Source: an uncultured Draconibacterium sp.
Lineage (GTDB): Bacteria > Bacteroidota > Bacteroidia > Bacteroidales > Prolixibacteraceae
Assembly (NCBI RefSeq): GCF_913063105.1
Contig: NZ_CAJXYQ010000019.1
Span: 33,095-97,094, forward strand
Length of the DNA stretch: 64,000 bases
Reading direction: 5' to 3'
Shown here in pieces: positions 40,821-50,118 of this stretch. A program made the translations under genes and the position numbers. Below the pieces are notes generated by a model, which ran no database searches, was not told where the DNA came from, and saw only the letters and a list, made by a program, of their open reading frames with translations. Each line of letters begins with the position of its first letter. Positions within the stretch are counted from its first letter, which is position 1.

Positions 40821-43136
40821 ATGAGGTTTTTAAAGTTTATCGTTGCTCTGTTTATTCCATTTTATTCCGTTGCACAAGATTTCCAATCGGAATATCATTA
40901 TTCTGAAGATAGTAGCAGGTTAATTCGGGGCGGATTGCCCGCTAGTGGTTTGTACGACCTCTCGGAAATAAAAACCGCCGAACTGATATTTGAACAAGAT
41001 GATTATTGGAGTCAGTTAAAAGATAATTATTATACCGAAACACCAATTGTAGCCACATTGAAATATGATGGCAAATTGGTGGGTGAAATAGGGGTGCGTT
41101 TCAGGGGAAATACTTCTTATCGGTCTAATGCTACTTCGCAAAAAAAATCATTTAAGTTAGATATTGATTTCGTTGATGATGAGTTAAGGCTGGGAGGATA
41201 CAAAAACCTACGCTTTAATAATGCACATGCTGATCCGGCCTTTATGAAGGAGCTTTTGTATGGTAAACTGGCTTCGGCTTATGGACCCATTGCCAAAGTA
41301 AATTATATTCGGTTGTTTATCAATGGAGTAGATTGGGGACTTTATTTAAATGCTCAGCACCACGATAAAACTTATTTGGAAGAATGGTTTCTGAGTAATG
41401 ATGGGGCATTTTTTAGGGGAGATGAGCCCGATGAGAATAAGTCGGTTAGCTGGGAGGGGACAAGTGCCCTCAACTATCTTGGAGCAGATACGTTGGCGTA
41501 TCAAACTTACTATACCTTAAAATCAAGCGATATCGACAGTTCGTGGCAATATTTGGTAAAGGCATGCGAGGTGCTAAATAACGCAACAGCCGAAAACTGT
41601 AGTATTACCGGGCAGTATTTTAACATTGACCAGATTTGCTGGTTTTTGGCAGTTGAAAATATTTTTACCGATGAGGACAGTTACATTCAAAAAGGTAAAA
41701 TGGATTATCTTATTTACATTGATGCAGAGACAGGTTTGTTGCAGGCAATGGAGTATGATGGCAATGAAACTTTTCAAACTGATCATGCTTTTCATCCCGC
41801 CTGGAAACCTTTTAAAAATGTAGATAATGAGAATTATCCACTACTTAATAAATTGCTTGTAATTCCAAAATATCGCCAGCGTTATCTTGCACACTACCGC
41901 ACAATTCTATCTGAAACATTAACTTCTGAAAACGTAAATCCATTAATCGATAGTCTGGATCTGAAAATTCGTGACCTGGTTGCCAATGATAACAAAAAAT
42001 TATACACCACCGAAGAATATTTTGAGGCGGTGGATGACTTGAAAATCTTTGTAGATAGGAGACATTCTTATATGGTTTACAATTCAGAAGTACAACAAAA
42101 GGCTCCTGTGATTGATACGGTGATGCTGGTAAATAGCGAAAACATTCCATTGGCAGGCAATCCCGTATCAGTAATTGCCAGTTTAGGTGAAGGAGTTGAG
42201 GAAAGTGAATTGAATTTATATTATTCGTCGGGAATGGTTGGCCGTTTTAACCAGGCGCCCATGTTTGATGACGGAGAACATGATGATGGTCTGGCTGGTG
42301 ATGGAGTATACGGTGGTGAAATCCCGGGAATGCCTGGCGGTGTAATGGTACGATACTATGTTGAAGCAGTTGCAGCTAATTCGGCACGTACGGTTTCCTA
42401 TTATCCGGCAAAGGCTGAAAACGATGTTTTTGTTTACAATGTAATGCATCAGGTTGGAGAAAATGGCGTGGTAATTAACGAATTGATGGCAAGTAACTCG
42501 GAAACCGCTACCGATGAAGAAGGAAAATATGAAGATTGGGCAGAGCTTTATAATAACAACGATTTTGATGTCAACCTGGGCGGCTATTTTTTAACAGATG
42601 ATGCGACCAGGCTTGATAAATGGCAGTTTGCAGAGAACATTATAATTGAAGCAAAAGGATATCTTATTGTTTGGACTGATGATGAGGAGGAAGACGGACC
42701 TCTGCATACTTCTTTTAAACTCTCTGCTGCCGGTGAAACATTAATCCTTTCGGACAATGACTTAAATATTGTTGACCAGGTTGATTTTGGGGAGCAAAGT
42801 AGCGATATTTCATTTGCAAGGTATCCTAATGGTACGGGAGACTTCAGAACACAAACACCCACTTTTAATGAAACAAATGGGGAGCTTACGGGATTGGTGG
42901 ATAATATCAAATTAAATAAAAAGAGTTTCCTTGTTTATCCAAATCCGGTTAACGAAACCTTATACCTGCGCAGCTTGAATCAGGCAGAATTGAATACCGT
43001 GGAAATTTATAATTCAATTGGTGAAAAAATGGTTATGGCAACAGGTGATAACGCAATAATAAACGTAAAAGATTGGCCTTCGGGGCTATATGTAGCTATT
43101 TGCGGAGGCCAAAGGCAGAAGTTTATAAAGAAATAG
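40821..43136 (+). CDS. CotH kinase family protein with lamin-tail domain and T9SS sorting signal
   Basis: A 771-aa secreted protein. After a signal peptide (1-18) comes a CotH domain (about 50-420; GVRFRGNTSYRS, KSFKLDIDF, ADPAFMKELL, AMEYDGNETF), which in spore-coat CotH phosphorylates protein serines. Then comes an immunoglobulin-like domain (about 435-545; EHDDGLAGDGVYGGEIP), a lamin-tail domain (about 550-690; VVINELMASNS, YLIVWTDD) and a type IX C-terminal signal (about 700-771; FLVYPNPVNETLYL... WPSGLYVA). It would be exported by T9SS and anchored at the cell surface. Single-gene unit. Confidence 0.88.
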   Translation: MRFLKFIVALFIPFYSVAQDFQSEYHYSEDSSRLIRGGLPASGLYDLSEIKTAELIFEQDDYWSQLKDNYYTETPIVATLKYDGKLVGEIGVRFRGNTSYRSNATSQKKSFKLDIDFVDDELRLGGYKNLRFNNAHADPAFMKELLYGKLASAYGPIAKVNYIRLFINGVDWGLYLNAQHHDKTYLEEWFLSNDGAFFRGDEPDENKSVSWEGTSALNYLGADTLAYQTYYTLKSSDIDSSWQYLVKACEVLNNATAENCSITGQYFNIDQICWFLAVENIFTDEDSYIQKGKMDYLIYIDAETGLLQAMEYDGNETFQTDHAFHPAWKPFKNVDNENYPLLNKLLVIPKYRQRYLAHYRTILSETLTSENVNPLIDSLDLKIRDLVANDNKKLYTTEEYFEAVDDLKIFVDRRHSYMVYNSEVQQKAPVIDTVMLVNSENIPLAGNPVSVIASLGEGVEESELNLYYSSGMVGRFNQAPMFDDGEHDDGLAGDGVYGGEIPGMPGGVMVRYYVEAVAANSARTVSYYPAKAENDVFVYNVMHQVGENGVVINELMASNSETATDEEGKYEDWAELYNNNDFDVNLGGYFLTDDATRLDKWQFAENIIIEAKGYLIVWTDDEEEDGPLHTSFKLSAAGETLILSDNDLNIVDQVDFGEQSSDISFARYPNGTGDFRTQTPTFNETNGELTGLVDNIKLNKKSFLVYPNPVNETLYLRSLNQAELNTVEIYNSIGEKMVMATGDNAIINVKDWPSGLYVAICGGQRQKFIKK

Positions 43137-43159
43137 AAGTATTTGGCAGGAACGGAAAG

Positions 43160-43579
43160 CTAAATTCCCCTAACGGCTCCAACAACAATAAAAAAACCAA
43201 GCAAAGCCACGAGCCCCGACAAAATAGTAATAAGCCGGTAATGTTTCTTGTTTAGCCAGTCGAGCACCAGGGCAAGGAGCGCCAGAACCGCTGAAAAAAT
43301 AAAACACAGGTAGGCTGGTAATAGTTGTTTTTCAATGGGAGCTTCGTTAATAATTTCGTCGTGCAGTTCTTCACTTAATATTTCTTCCGGAGTGAGCAAC
43401 TGTCCCGGGGCAAGATAATCGCCTAAGACGATGTATACAGAAAAAATCCCGAGCATCACAAGAAATCCCAGGCCAATCAGTCGAAAAGTTTTTTTATTTT
43501 CCACCCAACCGTAAACAAGCCCAAACAAAGCCGCAAAAACAATCCATTGCGGAAACGTATACAAAAAAACTTCAGTCAT
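43160..43579 (-). CDS. Small integral membrane protein of unknown function
   Basis: A 139-aa protein with four hydrophobic segments (about 9-25, 33-52, 86-106, 115-137). A loop of acidic residues (PEEILSEELHDEIINEAPIEKQ) lies between the second and third. I do not recognise a family. It is convergent with the CotH gene and divergent from the HAD phosphatase. Confidence 0.6.
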   Translation of the reverse strand: MTEVFLYTFPQWIVFAALFGLVYGWVENKKTFRLIGLGFLVMLGIFSVYIVLGDYLAPGQLLTPEEILSEELHDEIINEAPIEKQLLPAYLCFIFSAVLALLALVLDWLNKKHYRLITILSGLVALLGFFIVVGAVRGI

Positions 43580-43635
43580 CGATTATTAAATTAGTTGAAA
43601 CAAAGGTTAAAATTTTTCTTAAATGTAGAAAGCGC

Positions 43636-43668
43636 TTTGTGTGTAGAGTTTGTAAAAGCTTACTTTCG
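43636..43668 (+). promoter_or_regulatory. Promoter of the HAD phosphatase gene
   Basis: TTTG at 43636-43639, 21 bases, then TACTTTCG at 43661-43668 (7 of 8), with the ATG at 43688. Confidence 0.55.
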
Positions 43669-43687
43669 CTGTCAATAAATTATTAGA

Positions 43688-44287
43688 ATGCAAAAATTAG
43701 AAATAGACCCAAAAGCCAAAGGATTAATATTTGATCTTGACGGAACACTAGCCGATACCATGCCGGTACATTTTGTTGCCTATCAAAAAATACTGGGGAA
43801 ATACGGTGTTGATTACTCCGCAAAAATGTTTCTTTCGTTAGCCGGAGTGCCTGCAGTTGAAACCATTGAAAGGATAAATGAGGTTTACGGTACCGATTTA
43901 AATGCAAAGGAAGTAGGACACGAAAAAGAGGCAGAATACGAACGTATGATGCACCAGATGAAACCCATTGAGCCGGTTATTGAATTGGTAATGAAGTACC
44001 ATAAACAGCTTCCGATGGCAGTTGGCACCGGAGGTTACAAACGTTTGGCTTTAAAAACACTTGAAATTATTGGCTTAAAAGATTACCTGGATATTCTTGT
44101 GTCGGCCGATGATGTAAAACACCCGAAACCTCATCCTGAAACATTTTTACAATGTGCAGCACAAATGGGCGTGGCACCGGCAGATTGTCAGGTATTTGAG
44201 GATGGTGAACCAGGAATGGTTGCTGCTCGTTCGGCCGGAATGATTGCCACACTTGTTACCGAATATTATGATGTTTTTAAGGCATAA
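43688..44287 (+). CDS. HAD family hydrolase, beta-phosphoglucomutase-like
   Basis: A 199-aa HAD phosphatase/phosphomutase. The catalytic pair is FDLDGT (D16 nucleophile, D18). A four-helix cap (about 25-90) carries the GVPAVETI loop. Motif II/III is VGTGGYKRLALKTLEIIG and KHPKPHPETFL, and motif IV is VFEDGEPGMVAARSAGM. It resembles YqaB/PgmB; the substrate would be a sugar phosphate such as fructose-1-P or beta-glucose-1-P. Single gene with its own promoter; a weak hairpin follows. Confidence 0.85.
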   Translation: MQKLEIDPKAKGLIFDLDGTLADTMPVHFVAYQKILGKYGVDYSAKMFLSLAGVPAVETIERINEVYGTDLNAKEVGHEKEAEYERMMHQMKPIEPVIELVMKYHKQLPMAVGTGGYKRLALKTLEIIGLKDYLDILVSADDVKHPKPHPETFLQCAAQMGVAPADCQVFEDGEPGMVAARSAGMIATLVTEYYDVFKA

Positions 44288-44288
44288 A

Positions 44289-44329
44289 AAAAGGTAAAAA
44301 TTTAGTACCAGACCAAGTTCTTACCTTTT
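44289..44329. terminator. Weak hairpin between HAD and lipoprotein genes
   Basis: AAAAGGTAA / TTACCTTTT stem (44289-44297 and 44321-44329) with a 23-base loop, between convergent stops. T- or A-runs on both sides fit a weak bidirectional terminator. Confidence 0.4.
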
Positions 44330-44347
44330 GCCAATTGGAATAAACGG

Positions 44348-45973
44348 TTACCAGCCCATATCGTGGCAAACGCTTTGGTCAAACTCATGTTCAATGATAA
44401 AGCGTGTTCGGCCATCGTCCATTATTTCGGTAGCAACATTGGCATTGGTTTTATTAATATAGTTGCCGTTGGCATCAAACTCGGTCGAAAAATCAGATGT
44501 TTCCCATTCGTCTTCCCATAAAAAACGCAATTCATACGCTTCTCCTGGTTTTCCCAGTACATCAACAATGCCTCCTTCCATATCGATTCCCTGCCAGTTA
44601 TCATCGCTGTTCTTAATGCGCACCTGACCGCTGTAGGTAGGAGCAATGGCAATGGTTGGGTTGTCAGGGCAAAGTGCTTTTAATACAATCTGATATTCTT
44701 CGTAGCCTTCAGCAGCATCAACATCTACTTCGTAGGTTCCGCTACATAAATCATTAATGCTTAAATTGCCAATAGGGGCAAAGCCCGGATTATTGTTTCT
44801 GAATATCAGTGTAGCTGCACCTTCAGGGACATTTTCCAATACAAAAGTTTCCGGAAATTTCCCTTTAAAATTAACCGTTTTAACCAGCAGGTTATTCGAG
44901 TCGTAAATATCAGCGTCAATCGAGAAACTTGACTGTACATTCGATGCGAATTTAATACTGGCGCCTGTTGTGCACAATGTTTTAAGCGATGCCTGGGCAG
45001 CCAAATAACTAAAATCAGTGCTGGTGTAGTAATTGCTGGTGCCTGTAAATTCCCAACTATCAGAGAAATTGGCCAGGCCAAATAGATCAGGTTCTGGCGT
45101 ATTAATATAAGTACATTTTACAGTAATCCCTCCATCGTTAAAATTGGTAACCAGGCGGCCCATAACCGAAAGCGAACCAAAGTCGCCAGATTCCAGTTTG
45201 TGAAAAATTAACGATTTTTTCTGACCGTCAACACTTACCATGTCAATATCCGGATTGTAATCGGTTTTTTTATTATCGATGGTTAGCTGAATAAAGTATT
45301 CTTTATTGCTGCTGGCGTAAGCAGCGTTTAATTCATCAATACTGCTGAATAGCGGATTGCCATAATGGTCGGAAAATTGAATGAGATCTGATTTTGTAAT
45401 ACTGAATTCAACTTTGCAGGGGTTTTCAACAATGCTTGCCGATTTTTGCAGTAAGGCAGTAAAGGTAAACGAATCGTCATCCTCTGTTCCGGTAAGGGTG
45501 TCTCCATCTCCTGAGTCTTTAACCAGCAGCAGCTCGTAAGTTTTTTTGCCCTCTGAGAATATTTCTATCCCTTTCGAAAAAGCTTGGTAGCCATCAATTT
45601 CAACATGTACGGCGTAGGTAAATGGTTCAGTATTGGATATGGGAACATTTGGGTCAATGGTTAATTCGAGTTGTCCCTGTGGTGTTGTGTAATTGTTATT
45701 TTTTTCGCCGGCAAAGTTTACAATATCATCCGAGTTATCTCCTGTAAACCAGATTTTTGCCGATTTTGTAATCAGCGAATTGTTATCAGAATCTACCAGC
45801 CTGAAATCCATGCGCGTGGTAAAAAAATTGAAATCAACAATCAGCAAGTTAATGTCTTCGCCCGAATCTTTATCAATGGTTGGGTTGTCAAGCATTTCTC
45901 CACAGCCCAAAATGGCAAGCGAAAGAAAAAATAATGCCCAAGATTTATAAAAATAGTTTCCTCTTTTTTTCAT
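44348..45973 (-). CDS. Surface lipoprotein of unknown function
   Basis: A 541-aa lipoprotein (signal LSLAILGCGEML, lipidated Cys near 24). The mature part is beta-rich with repeated immunoglobulin/carboxypeptidase-regulatory-like motifs (AVHVEIDGYQAFSKGIEIF near 125; TFVLENVPEGAATLIFRN near 380; SGTYEVDVDAAEGYEEYQIV near 420). No catalytic motif is visible. It follows an outer-membrane barrel gene by 18 bases, suggesting a lipoprotein-porin pair, but it does not look like SusD. Function unknown. Confidence 0.72.
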   Translation of the reverse strand: MKKRGNYFYKSWALFFLSLAILGCGEMLDNPTIDKDSGEDINLLIVDFNFFTTRMDFRLVDSDNNSLITKSAKIWFTGDNSDDIVNFAGEKNNNYTTPQGQLELTIDPNVPISNTEPFTYAVHVEIDGYQAFSKGIEIFSEGKKTYELLLVKDSGDGDTLTGTEDDDSFTFTALLQKSASIVENPCKVEFSITKSDLIQFSDHYGNPLFSSIDELNAAYASSNKEYFIQLTIDNKKTDYNPDIDMVSVDGQKKSLIFHKLESGDFGSLSVMGRLVTNFNDGGITVKCTYINTPEPDLFGLANFSDSWEFTGTSNYYTSTDFSYLAAQASLKTLCTTGASIKFASNVQSSFSIDADIYDSNNLLVKTVNFKGKFPETFVLENVPEGAATLIFRNNNPGFAPIGNLSINDLCSGTYEVDVDAAEGYEEYQIVLKALCPDNPTIAIAPTYSGQVRIKNSDDNWQGIDMEGGIVDVLGKPGEAYELRFLWEDEWETSDFSTEFDANGNYINKTNANVATEIMDDGRTRFIIEHEFDQSVCHDMGW

Positions 45974-45991
45974 GATGTGGTGCTTTCGATG

Positions 45992-46699
45992 TTAAAATAG
46001 TTTTACAGCAACCCCAATTTTAACAACCGGGTAAATTTTATATGCATCAAACTGGTATTCCAGGTATTCTGCCTGTCCAAATGCAGGATCGGCAGTAGGA
46101 GCTAAAAGTCCTGTAGCTTCAATCTCAATATCTGGTGGCCCCAGATAATAAAGTCCTGTTTCAAAGTTAAAAACAATTCCTTCGCGTTTCCCAATGAAAG
46201 CACGAAAACCTGCGCTTCCGTATGGCGAAATTTCCAGACCTGGCTGGGCTGTAATGGTAAAATCACCAATATCTTCCTTGTGAATAACAATATCGCCATA
46301 TTCGTAATCGCTGGCAGCGTAGCCTTTAACTACCGGGTTAAATGAGCTAAAAACAGCTCCGGCTGAGATGTACAGATTTTTGGTGTAAGAATAATCAAAC
46401 AAGGCAAGTATCCCACCGGTTTCAAAATCCATTTCCGCATCGTAGTTGATGTCGTTTTCGTTAAAATTAAATTTGTGCGATAACGACAGGGTTTCGTAGG
46501 CAGCCCGTACAGCGAATTTTTTGTTGAACGCATAACGCAGGTTTCCGCCATATCCGTTGGTAGATCCTTGCGCTCCCAGGTAAAGTCCCTGCTGACCCGG
46601 CGCCTTGTAATTCGATGAATTTAATTCATCCTGTGCAAATGTTAAGCTGGTAATAGCCCAACAACACACAATTAGGGATAGGTGTTTTATCCAATTCAT
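45992..46699 (-). CDS. Outer-membrane beta-barrel protein
   Basis: A 235-aa protein with a signal peptide (about 1-22, ITSLTFAQ) and repeated amphipathic strands (GLYLGAQGSTNGYGGNLRYA, NLYISAGAVFSSFNP, AGFRAFIGKREGIVFNFETG) ending YPVVKIGVAVKLF with terminal Phe. The ATG at 46697-46699 is used; an in-frame TTG at 46735 would add a cytoplasmic-looking stretch. It is followed closely by the lipoprotein gene. Confidence 0.72.
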   Translation of the reverse strand: MNWIKHLSLIVCCWAITSLTFAQDELNSSNYKAPGQQGLYLGAQGSTNGYGGNLRYAFNKKFAVRAAYETLSLSHKFNFNENDINYDAEMDFETGGILALFDYSYTKNLYISAGAVFSSFNPVVKGYAASDYEYGDIVIHKEDIGDFTITAQPGLEISPYGSAGFRAFIGKREGIVFNFETGLYYLGPPDIEIEATGLLAPTADPAFGQAEYLEYQFDAYKIYPVVKIGVAVKLF

Positions 46700-46760
46700 A
46701 ATTAGTCGCTTATGAAGTAATTTGCGTCCCTTCAAATCACTGATTTTTAATGGTTACAAG

Positions 46761-46768
46761 CAAAAATA
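46761..46768 (-). promoter_or_regulatory. -7 element of the barrel/lipoprotein operon
   Basis: Minus-strand TATTTTTG (exact TAnnTTTG), with the expected start about 57 bases before the ATG at 46699. The -33 element is unclear. Confidence 0.4.
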
Positions 46769-46803
46769 GAAAAAATAGTATAGGCCGGTCCTAATTTTAG
46801 GAT

Positions 46804-46811
46804 TAAATTTG
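46804..46811 (+). promoter_or_regulatory. -7 element of the uvrB promoter
   Basis: TAAATTTG, an exact match, ends 26 bases before the uvrB ATG; the -33 element is weak. It is back to back with the barrel-gene promoter. Confidence 0.5.
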
Positions 46812-46837
46812 GTGTCAATAATACTTATAAAAGTCTA

Positions 46838-48868
46838 ATGGATTTTAACGTTGTAGCAGATTATAAACCAACCGGCGATCAGCCCGAGGCCATAAAACAA
46901 CTAACAGAAGGAGTGGTAACTGGTGAACGTTTTCAAACGTTGTTAGGTGTAACAGGGTCTGGAAAAACCTTTACTGTAGCCAATGTAATTGAACAGGTTC
47001 AACGACCTACCCTGGTGTTAAGTCATAACAAAACCCTGGCAGCACAGCTTTACAGCGAAATGAAACAATTCTTTCCGAATAATGCAGTTGAGTATTTTGT
47101 ATCGTACTACGATTATTATCAGCCCGAAGCCTATCTGCCTACCACCGATACTTACATCGAGAAGGATTTGTCCATCAACCAGGATATTGAAAAACTCCGT
47201 TTAAGTGCCACATCTGCACTGTTGTCCGGAAGGCGCGATGTTATTGTTGTCTCCTCCGTGTCGTGTTTGTACGGCATTGGTAATCCGGAAGATTTTCATG
47301 CCAATGTTACTACCGTTAAGGTTGGAGAGAATGTTCCGCGAAATACCTTACTGTATAAATTTGTTGAAGCCTTGTATAGCCGGAGTGAGGTGGAATTTAA
47401 CCGGGGACAATTCAGGGTTAAAGGAGATACAGTGGATATTTTTCCGGCGTATGCCGATGTGGCCTATCGCATAACTTTTTGGGGCGACGAGGTGGAGGAA
47501 CTGTCGAGTTTTGATCCGGAAGATGGACTAACCATTGAAACACTGGATGAGGTGGTTATTTATCCGGCTAATATTTTTGTAACTACCAAGGACCGAATGA
47601 AATCGGCTATTCACACCATTCAGGATGATTTGGTAAAGCAGGTGGAGTTTTTCCGCGAAATTGGTAAGCCTTTGGAAGCCAAACGAATATTAGAACGTAC
47701 CGAATACGACATGGAAATGATGCGTGAGTTGGGCTACTGTCCCGGAATTGAAAACTACTCGCGCTACTTTGATGGACGCTCGCCCGGTACCCGGCCGTTC
47801 TGTTTGCTCGATTATTTTCCGGATGATTTTTTGGTTGTGATAGACGAAAGCCACGTAACCATTCCGCAAATTCGTGCCATGTACGGTGGCGACAATTCGC
47901 GAAAGGTTAACCTTGTTGAATTTGGTTTTCGTTTGCCTGCCGCTATTGATAATCGACCGCTAAAGTTCGAGGAGTTCGAGAACCTGGTGAACCAGGTAAT
48001 TTACGTAAGTGCCACCCCTGCCGATTACGAACTTGTAAAATCAGAAGGGGTAGTAGTGGAGCAAATTATCAGACCTACCGGATTACTCGATCCAATTATT
48101 GATGTACGTCCAAGCGCCAATCAAATCGACGATTTAATGCATGAAGTTCATCTCCGGATTGAGAAAAACGAGCGCGTGCTGGTAACAACTCTTACCAAAA
48201 GAATGGCTGAAGAACTATCGAAATACCTCGTAAACATGGGGGTAAAAACAAGGTACATACATTCTGATGTTGATACGATGGAACGTATAGAAATAATGGA
48301 GCAACTGCGCCAGGGCGAGTTTGACGTTTTAGTGGGGATTAACCTGTTACGTGAAGGATTGGACTTGCCCGAAGTATCGCTGGTAGCAATTTTAGATGCC
48401 GACAAGGAAGGTTTTTTACGCTCTGAAAGGTCGCTGACACAAACGGCAGGGCGTGCGGCCCGTAACCTCAACGGAATGGTAATTATGTATGCCGATAAAA
48501 TTACCAATTCGATGCAAAAAACTATTGATTCGACCAATTACCGCCGCGAAAAACAGCTGAAATACAACGAAGAAAATAATATTGTCCCGAAAGCCATTGT
48601 TAAACCTACCCGCGAAATTATTGGTTACCAATACCGAAGTGATAAAACACCGGAGTATGAGGGAGGTATGGGCCAACCCGATATTGCTGCCGACCCGGTG
48701 GTGCAATACATGAGTATTGATGGACTGGAAAAAGCTGTAGAAAAAACCAAAAAGCAAATGCAGGCAGCGGCAAAAGACCTCGATTTTATTGAAGCAGCTC
48801 GCCTGCGCGACGAAATGTTTGCTTTGCAGGCACTGATTCAGGAACGTAAACAAAACCCGAAGAAGTAA
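46838..48868 (+). CDS. uvrB: Excinuclease ABC subunit UvrB
   Basis: A 676-aa helicase-fold subunit of nucleotide excision repair. Walker A GVTGSGKT near 38-45, the beta-hairpin YYDYYQPEAYLP near 92-103, DESHVT (motif II) near 345, EGLDLPEVSLVAILDADKEGFLRS and QTAGRAARN (motif VI), and a C-terminal UVR coiled coil (about 630-670; ALRDEMF-type) for UvrC contact. Full length with no gaps. It hands damaged DNA from UvrA to UvrC. Confidence 0.97.
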   Translation: MDFNVVADYKPTGDQPEAIKQLTEGVVTGERFQTLLGVTGSGKTFTVANVIEQVQRPTLVLSHNKTLAAQLYSEMKQFFPNNAVEYFVSYYDYYQPEAYLPTTDTYIEKDLSINQDIEKLRLSATSALLSGRRDVIVVSSVSCLYGIGNPEDFHANVTTVKVGENVPRNTLLYKFVEALYSRSEVEFNRGQFRVKGDTVDIFPAYADVAYRITFWGDEVEELSSFDPEDGLTIETLDEVVIYPANIFVTTKDRMKSAIHTIQDDLVKQVEFFREIGKPLEAKRILERTEYDMEMMRELGYCPGIENYSRYFDGRSPGTRPFCLLDYFPDDFLVVIDESHVTIPQIRAMYGGDNSRKVNLVEFGFRLPAAIDNRPLKFEEFENLVNQVIYVSATPADYELVKSEGVVVEQIIRPTGLLDPIIDVRPSANQIDDLMHEVHLRIEKNERVLVTTLTKRMAEELSKYLVNMGVKTRYIHSDVDTMERIEIMEQLRQGEFDVLVGINLLREGLDLPEVSLVAILDADKEGFLRSERSLTQTAGRAARNLNGMVIMYADKITNSMQKTIDSTNYRREKQLKYNEENNIVPKAIVKPTREIIGYQYRSDKTPEYEGGMGQPDIAADPVVQYMSIDGLEKAVEKTKKQMQAAAKDLDFIEAARLRDEMFALQALIQERKQNPKK

Positions 48869-48960
48869 AATTTTGTAAGGTAGATAGCACTACTGCAAGG
48901 CCTTGGCATTGCACTGAAGATAGTTAGCCGAATGAAATGGATGGGTTTTTGAAAAAAGTG

Positions 48961-48968
48961 TATTTTTG
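48961..48968 (+). promoter_or_regulatory. -7 element upstream of the Yip1-domain gene
   Basis: TATTTTTG, an exact match, ends 17 bases before the ATG at 48986. A TTTG at 48948 is too close to be the -33 element. Confidence 0.45.
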
Positions 48969-48985
48969 CCGCAAAATTGAATTGA

Positions 48986-49552
48986 ATGGAATTTTCATTT
49001 TCAAAATTAATTGCCGAGGTAAAACTCGTTCTTGTCAACCCCAAAAACTTCTGGCAAGAGCAAAAAACTGTTGCAACAAACCAGTCGCTATGGCTTAGCT
49101 ATTTGTTGCCGCTGGCACTGGCTGGAGCGTTGGCGGTTTTTATTGGCGAGTTTTTTAAACGAACCGACTTTTTTATTCAGTTTCCATTACTTAAAGCTGT
49201 GCGCGAAATAGCGCTTTTTGTGCTGCAGTATTTCGTAAGTGTTTTTTTTACAAAAGAATTAATGAAAACATTTGGTGCTGAAAAAAATATTGATTTGGCC
49301 CGAAAACTGGTTGTTTATTCCATGACCCCAATGCTGCTTGTCTCTCTGATTACAGGCTTGTTTCCGTTTCTATATGTGGTTGATATAGTTGGTATTTACA
49401 GCTTCTACCTTTTTTGGGTGGGAGCAAAAGAATTGCTTACCTTTCCTGATCATAAAGAAAACAGTTATGTATTGCTGACCATTGTGGTTAACTTTTTTAT
49501 ATTCAGTTTTTTAAGTATACTTTTGTCCAAAATGTTAAATGCCATTTTTTAA
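48986..49552 (+). CDS. Yip1-domain membrane protein
   Basis: A 188-aa protein with five hydrophobic helices (about 37-57, 72-95, 109-130, 133-150, 160-185). The N-terminal VKLVLVNPKNFWQEQK with 'NP..FW' is typical of Yip1 family starts, and the core YSMTPMLLVSLITGLFPFL is the family motif. Bacterial members have no settled function. It is 30 bases before smpB and may be co-transcribed. Confidence 0.75.
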   Translation: MEFSFSKLIAEVKLVLVNPKNFWQEQKTVATNQSLWLSYLLPLALAGALAVFIGEFFKRTDFFIQFPLLKAVREIALFVLQYFVSVFFTKELMKTFGAEKNIDLARKLVVYSMTPMLLVSLITGLFPFLYVVDIVGIYSFYLFWVGAKELLTFPDHKENSYVLLTIVVNFFIFSFLSILLSKMLNAIF

Positions 49553-49582
49553 AAAAAGTGGGAAACAGAAAATTTAAGAACC

Positions 49583-50044
49583 ATGTCGCATAAACCACAG
49601 CAAAATATTAGCATAAAAAACCGAAAAGCATCGTTTAATTACGAGCTTGTTGAACGTTTTGTGGCCGGTATAAAATTGGTGGGTACCGAAATAAAATCTA
49701 TTCGAAACGGAAAAGTGAACCTGACCGATTCGTATTGTACATTAATTAATGGCGAAATGTATGTAATCAATCTTCATATTTCAGAATACGAGATGGGCAC
49801 CTGCAACAACCATATTGCCAAACGCGACCGCAAATTATTGCTCAATAAAAAAGAGATTCAGAAACTGGATAAAAAAATTAAGGAATCGGGATTTACTATT
49901 GTGCCTACCAAATTGTTTGTTAACGACCGGGGTCTGGCCAAACTGGAGATTGCACTGGCTCGTGGTAAAAAAACCTACGATAAACGAGAAACCCTAAAAA
50001 GCAAGGATGCCAAACGCGATATGGATCGGATGATGAAATTTTGA
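49583..50044 (+). CDS. smpB: SsrA-binding protein SmpB
   Basis: A 153-aa OB-barrel RNA-binding protein of trans-translation: [39 protein letters not shown], and the C-terminal [21 protein letters not shown] tail, which reaches the decoding centre. It delivers tmRNA to stalled ribosomes. No tmRNA gene was seen in the window. Confidence 0.95.
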   Translation: MSHKPQQNISIKNRKASFNYELVERFVAGIKLVGTEIKSIRNGKVNLTDSYCTLINGEMYVINLHISEYEMGTCNNHIAKRDRKLLLNKKEIQKLDKKIKESGFTIVPTKLFVNDRGLAKLEIALARGKKTYDKRETLKSKDAKRDMDRMMKF

Positions 50045-50118
50045 GAATCGTTTAACAACAAAAGGCAGTGCATAAAATTACGTTAAATTCAGTCCCACAC
50101 TCATTCAGTCCTTCAAGC

